Assembly: GCF_026210795.1 (NCBI RefSeq)
Contig: NC_089442.1
Span: 124,001-188,000 of the forward strand
Length of the DNA: 64,000 bases
DNA from: Rhizophagus irregularis
Lineage: Eukaryota; Glomeromycota; Glomeromycetes; Glomerales; Glomeraceae
Direction of reading: 5' to 3'
Shown here: in pieces, positions 60,248-64,000 of the stretch
Layout: every line of letters begins with the position of its first letter
Position numbering within the stretch: the first letter of the stretch is position 1
The notes under the pieces: generated by a model
Told to the model about the DNA's origin: nothing
The model's database searches: none
Seen by the model: only the letters and a program-made list of their open reading frames with translations
Position numbers and translations under genes: made by a program

Positions 60248-61302
60248 TTATTGTAATACGTGAGCTGCATCCATATATAATTTTTCTACTAAAACTCTAT
60301 ATTCATTTTCCATTAATTTTCTTAAATTTGATTCGTCCTTTCTTGTGAATGGTTGATCATATAAACGCCACTCTGCGTTGTACGAGGGACACTGTTTTAA
60401 TAATTTTGAATCATATTTGAATAATAAACGAATATTCTCGCAACCATCTTCTTCAACAGTTTCAGATTCTAAATCTTGTAAAATTTCAAATAATTTTTGT
60501 TTCCTATGAGCGATCGTTTCTCGTAATTGTTTACGGTCATCAGCTTCCCGATTTTTTATGTCGGTTAAATAGACTTCAGTTTCAGGGGTATTATTCTTAT
60601 TTTGTTTGGCGTTTCTAGTATTTCTGTAATTGGAAGAGAAAAGAATGAGATATTTGTTTTTTTTTCGAAAAAATAAAAAAAAATAAAATAAACATATAAT
60701 AAAAAAATTTACCTTAAGAATCTTGGTTTATAACATTCATAACAAGAACGAACTTGAAATTTCCAATATACGCGTACCCAATTTTTTCTTTCACCGCAAA
60801 ATTGACAACCTCTTTCCATCATTGTTAAACCAATATATTCTTGTTCAGTTAAAAGATAAGGAGGAGGTAATTGAAGATAACGCATATGTTGATGTCTTGA
60901 ATTACGCCATATGGATTGAACCGAAGGATCGTCGGACATAAGTAATTCTCGTAACCGTTTACAAGTTCCAGCGAGAGCGAAAAGTTCATAAGGTGTAAAA
61001 TCTTTACAAATTAATAAAAGATATTCAATTGAAATATCTTCAAGTTTTGAAAATTTATAAAATTCTTTTTTTGTAACATCTTCTTCATCATTAAAATTAT
61101 TATTATTAAAATTAAATGATGATTCTTTTTTCGGTGAAAAGAATTTTATGAATGGATTACTTGCTAAGAAAGCTTCTCTTGTTACATGAGATTTATTATT
61201 TTTATTATTGGGACTATTAGGACGAAATATTCTTTTTGCCAAAGGTCTAATAGCCCAAGGAATAAATTCTTCAAAAGGTGTAGCAGAAGTTTTTGGTGCC
61301 AT
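60248..61302 (-). CDS. F-box protein with CxxC/CxxC cluster
   Basis: Exon 1 is 61302-60713 and exon 2 60623-60248, joined in phase 2 (AAG/GTAAAT and CAG acceptor), 321 residues. Residues about 85-135 match an F-box (ISIEYLLLICKDFTPYELFA, CKRLRELLMSDDPSVQSIW), implying a Skp1-binding adaptor of a ubiquitin ligase. Shortly after come CQFCGERKNW and RSCYECYKPRF, two CxxC pairs that probably bind zinc. The C-terminal part is charged and helical (LRETIAHRKQKLFEILQDLE, RKLMENEYRVLVEKLY). The N-terminal 80 residues are Asn/Ser/Pro-rich. The start follows a T/A-rich leader and is the first in-frame Met. Unlike the LRR-type F-box protein in this window it has no leucine-repeat region. Substrate is unknown. 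Confidence 0.8.
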
Positions 61303-64000
61303 ATTTTATTTTTTATTTTTTTGTTAAAAATATAATAAATGATATTTGAATTATGATAAAAATTTCGTATTTTTTTTCGTATTTTTTTTTTTTTTTTTTT
61401 GAAAAAAAATAAAAAAGGGTTGGGGATACTGACGATATGAACGGACGTATTTATATCTGAAGAGAAAAATAAATAACCATATGAAGAACACAAAATAAAA
61501 AAACCAACCATATTTACATATTTAAATTATTATTTATATAGAATATATACTAATATATATAGTACATATTTTTTTGGATATATACTAATATATATTAAAA
61601 AGTATTACATATAGTACATATTTTTTTTTTTAGTTCAAATATTTATAAATGATGAAACAAATGAAACAGAAAAATCACTACACCATTTTCTATATGACAG
61701 AAACCCTTTTTCGTGATTACGGATTCTCAAGGGAATTTAACTTTGAAAGTTTAAAGACTTTTTACGATGATTCCTTCCAAAAATATTCAAATGTAATTGT
61801 AATTAAAATAACTTTAAAATAATAATATATATGTGTATCGGGTGTAGGGAATATATATAAATGCTATTATTGACTAATAAAAGAAATTAATTGAGGTAAC
61901 CAACAAATCTTTCAACCCGGCTGTGTTTAAATGATTACCTTATTTGTTAGGTTGATTAAGTCATCTCACCAGACCAGTTTACTCTCTCGTCGTCCAAATT
62001 CAGAATATCACTAACGAATACATAACGAATACATAATTCATCCCCAAACATTTATTTTTTAATGACAATCGACCTTTTAAAACGTAGAAGAATAGAATTC
62101 GATGGGTAAAAAGAAAAAAAAAGTAACACAAAACAACACAAAATGACAAAAATAGAAAATTTGTAAGTCTGTTTTTTTTTTAAGGAGGCTAAGTTTGATT
62201 TCATTCAGGAGAGAGAGAGAGAGAAACATTTTAAATAGGATCTATTGGATCTCGTTTTTTTAGATTCTTGTTTTATTTATGTTACTTTATGTAAATCACT
62301 AAATTTAATAGATTTTGATAAATGATAATAAACATTGATAATGCAAAAATCAAATAAACTTGTTTTTTTTTGTCCGCAGCGTGTTTCAATTACTTTTTAT
62401 ATACACTTTATACCACATGAATATGCATCGATATTATTTATTTATTGCATATTAACTTTGATTTTCTGACTAAAAGAGTGAATGAATGTAATGAACGTAT
62501 TAAGTTGTATGACTTTTGTGTTTATTCCGGGTATTCTGATGGTATTATCTGGTAAAAATTATATAGTAGACGCGTAATTCATATAAAATTCATATAAGGA
62601 TTAATCAATGACAAATCTTTTCGTGGGGTTATCTTCGATGGTTTTACAATTTTACGGTAAAAATTTTCCCAGCATGAAAATCATACAGCAGACAGATGAG
62701 ACAGCATGATAGTACTGTAGTAGATATTAGATATATTAGATATTAGATAGCAGATATTTTATTATTATTAAAAATAATGAATTCAATTATCTTAATTATA
62801 AATTGGGGTTTAATCAAATGTATTTTACATATTTTACAATAAAAAGAAGATGCATTCGATCGATTTTTTCAAATTCATTGCATCTTTACTACTTTGATTC
62901 CATGAACAACGAATGTCTCAACTGCAAGGTCATACATAAAATGAATCAGCAGATTATTAACCGGCAGATATTTTATGCATAATGTGGTTGAATATTTTAA
63001 CGCCACATACTTTTTTTTTTACCGTTTTATTAGAACGAATTCCGTCCTTTGATAATTGTTTTAATATGGAGGGTTATGTCCGTAGATCAACACAGGTTGT
63101 AATAATATATATTTAGTTAATCAGTACTGTGGCATCATACACATAAATTCGGAGTTCATAATAAAAAAAATTGTCACATGCAAGTTCTTTTTTTATCTCC
63201 CCCATTTTTTCTTTTTTATAGAGATATTTAAGGAATAAATCTATTTAACTCTATAAACTTTAAATTTAAACCACATAAAAATTTGGCTGAGTTTGAGTTT
63301 CATATTAGTACTCTTTTATTTTATTTGTCATAATCTCGTGAAAAATGATTCGTTTCAATTCAACTTAACTAATTTTAGTCAGAATCAACTGTAATTATTA
63401 AGTAAATGATTGCTAATAAATAAATAAATAAATATAAATATAAATATTTTAGGTTATGCTTATCGATTTTATATTGATAAAGAATATAATTTACCGTAAA
63501 AATCGTAAATTATAGAATGAATTTTTTGATACCAATGATAACTTTTACTTAAAAAATGATGTTCCGTTACATGTTACAATTAGCTATTTTCAAAAAAAAA
63601 TAAAAAAATGTGTGAATGTATTTCATTTCCGGAATTTTTTCCGAATCCAATCGTAAAGAAACATTTTTATATGCACTTAGAAATTTGGAAAATTCCCATT
63701 TAATATGCAATTAGTAATATATATGAAATTATATTTTCTTTGACTTGTTTCTTTTTGGATAAACAAAAGGTGCATCCCATGAGATTTCACATCCCGTACG
63801 AAAAAGCCGAATTTTTTGTCAAAAGATTCCATTAAATTACATAACCCAATTTTTTTTTTTTACTCTGACATCAAAAATTTTTTTTTTTTTAGAAATGTTT
63901 TTAAAAGGCGAAAATATTCCGACGGTCCTTTTATTATTATTATAGTAATTACATTTTAAAAAAAAATCGGTTATCTCCGATTACGAACGGGTTTTTATCA
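61303..64000. other. Intergenic to window end
   Basis: AT-rich with a (GA)n run near 62210-62224. One short frame is listed separately. Nothing else is recognised. Confidence 0.55.
61649..61822 (+). CDS. Small open frame, 57 codons, doubtful
   Basis: It starts MMKQMKQKNHYT and continues YMTETLFRDYGFSREF and TFYDDSFQKYSNV to a stop at 61820-61822. Composition is more protein-like than the A/T background, but there are no introns, no known domain and no neighbour to support it. It could be a chance frame or a relic exon. Confidence 0.2.
   Translation: MMKQMKQKNHYTIFYMTETLFRDYGFSREFNFESLKTFYDDSFQKYSNVIVIKITLK

Noticed and set aside
1-64000. CRISPR array, bacterial operons, tRNA or rRNA genes
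   Set aside because: The repeats are tandem without unique spacers, introns show eukaryotic DNA, and no tRNA B-box or rRNA core was seen by eye.

Overview
The window looks like nuclear DNA of an arbuscular mycorrhizal fungus close to Rhizophagus irregularis (Glomeromycotina). The pointers are very high AT content, genes cut by many short GT-AG introns, F-box proteins with runs of glutamine, and hAT, Plavaka, MULE and LINE relics whose residues resemble those common in that genus. This identification is by recognition, not by a search. Exon joins were made by eye from splice signals, reading frame and comparison between copies.

Left part, about 1-39100, is a repeat compartment. It opens with the tail of a decayed LINE (1-533), interrupted by a foldback element that carries a 50-bp palindromic minisatellite (534-1982). 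A snap-back MITE follows (4417-5134). Next is a nest of elements: a hAT transposon with exact 8-bp target duplications (5748-8935), inside a long palindromic MITE (5541-9077), possibly inside a larger inverted-repeat element (5171-9833). After a 72-bp minisatellite (10140-10770) and an array of exon-like 165-bp units (11170-12400) comes the main feature. This is a tandem array of four units of about 3 kb (12845-24432), each carrying the same unrecognised five-exon gene on the minus strand. Three copies look intact and the outermost is broken. A Plavaka transposase gene (24558-27599, minus) lies beside the array. A highly diverged, broken relative of the array gene lies beyond it on the plus strand (29211-30598), with the same intron positions and phases. 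A 57-bp dyad minisatellite (31200-32810), a MITE (33838-34277) and a dead MULE with two nested insertions (34745-39107) close this part.

Right part, about 40000-64000, is ordinary gene territory. It holds a cytochrome P450 with an apparent one-base frame break just before the haem loop (40835-43042, plus), a DFG10/SRD5A3-type polyprenol reductase (43926-44996, plus) and an F-box protein with a polyglutamine tract (45164-46984, minus). Beyond these are an unrecognised two-exon gene (47993-49132, minus), a GT34 glycosyltransferase (53672-55609, plus) and an F-box protein with a CxxC/CxxC cluster (60248-61302, minus). The intergenic stretches are AT-rich with scattered minisatellites. No operon-like organisation is expected. 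The polyprenol reductase (dolichol supply) and the GT34 enzyme (Golgi glycan extension) touch the same broad glycosylation system, but nothing in the sequence ties them together.

The strongest candidate for something undescribed is the tandem gene family and its diverged relative, together with the repeat arrays around it. These include exon-like unit arrays and dyad-rich minisatellites with recurring CGTAATATTTCG-type motifs.
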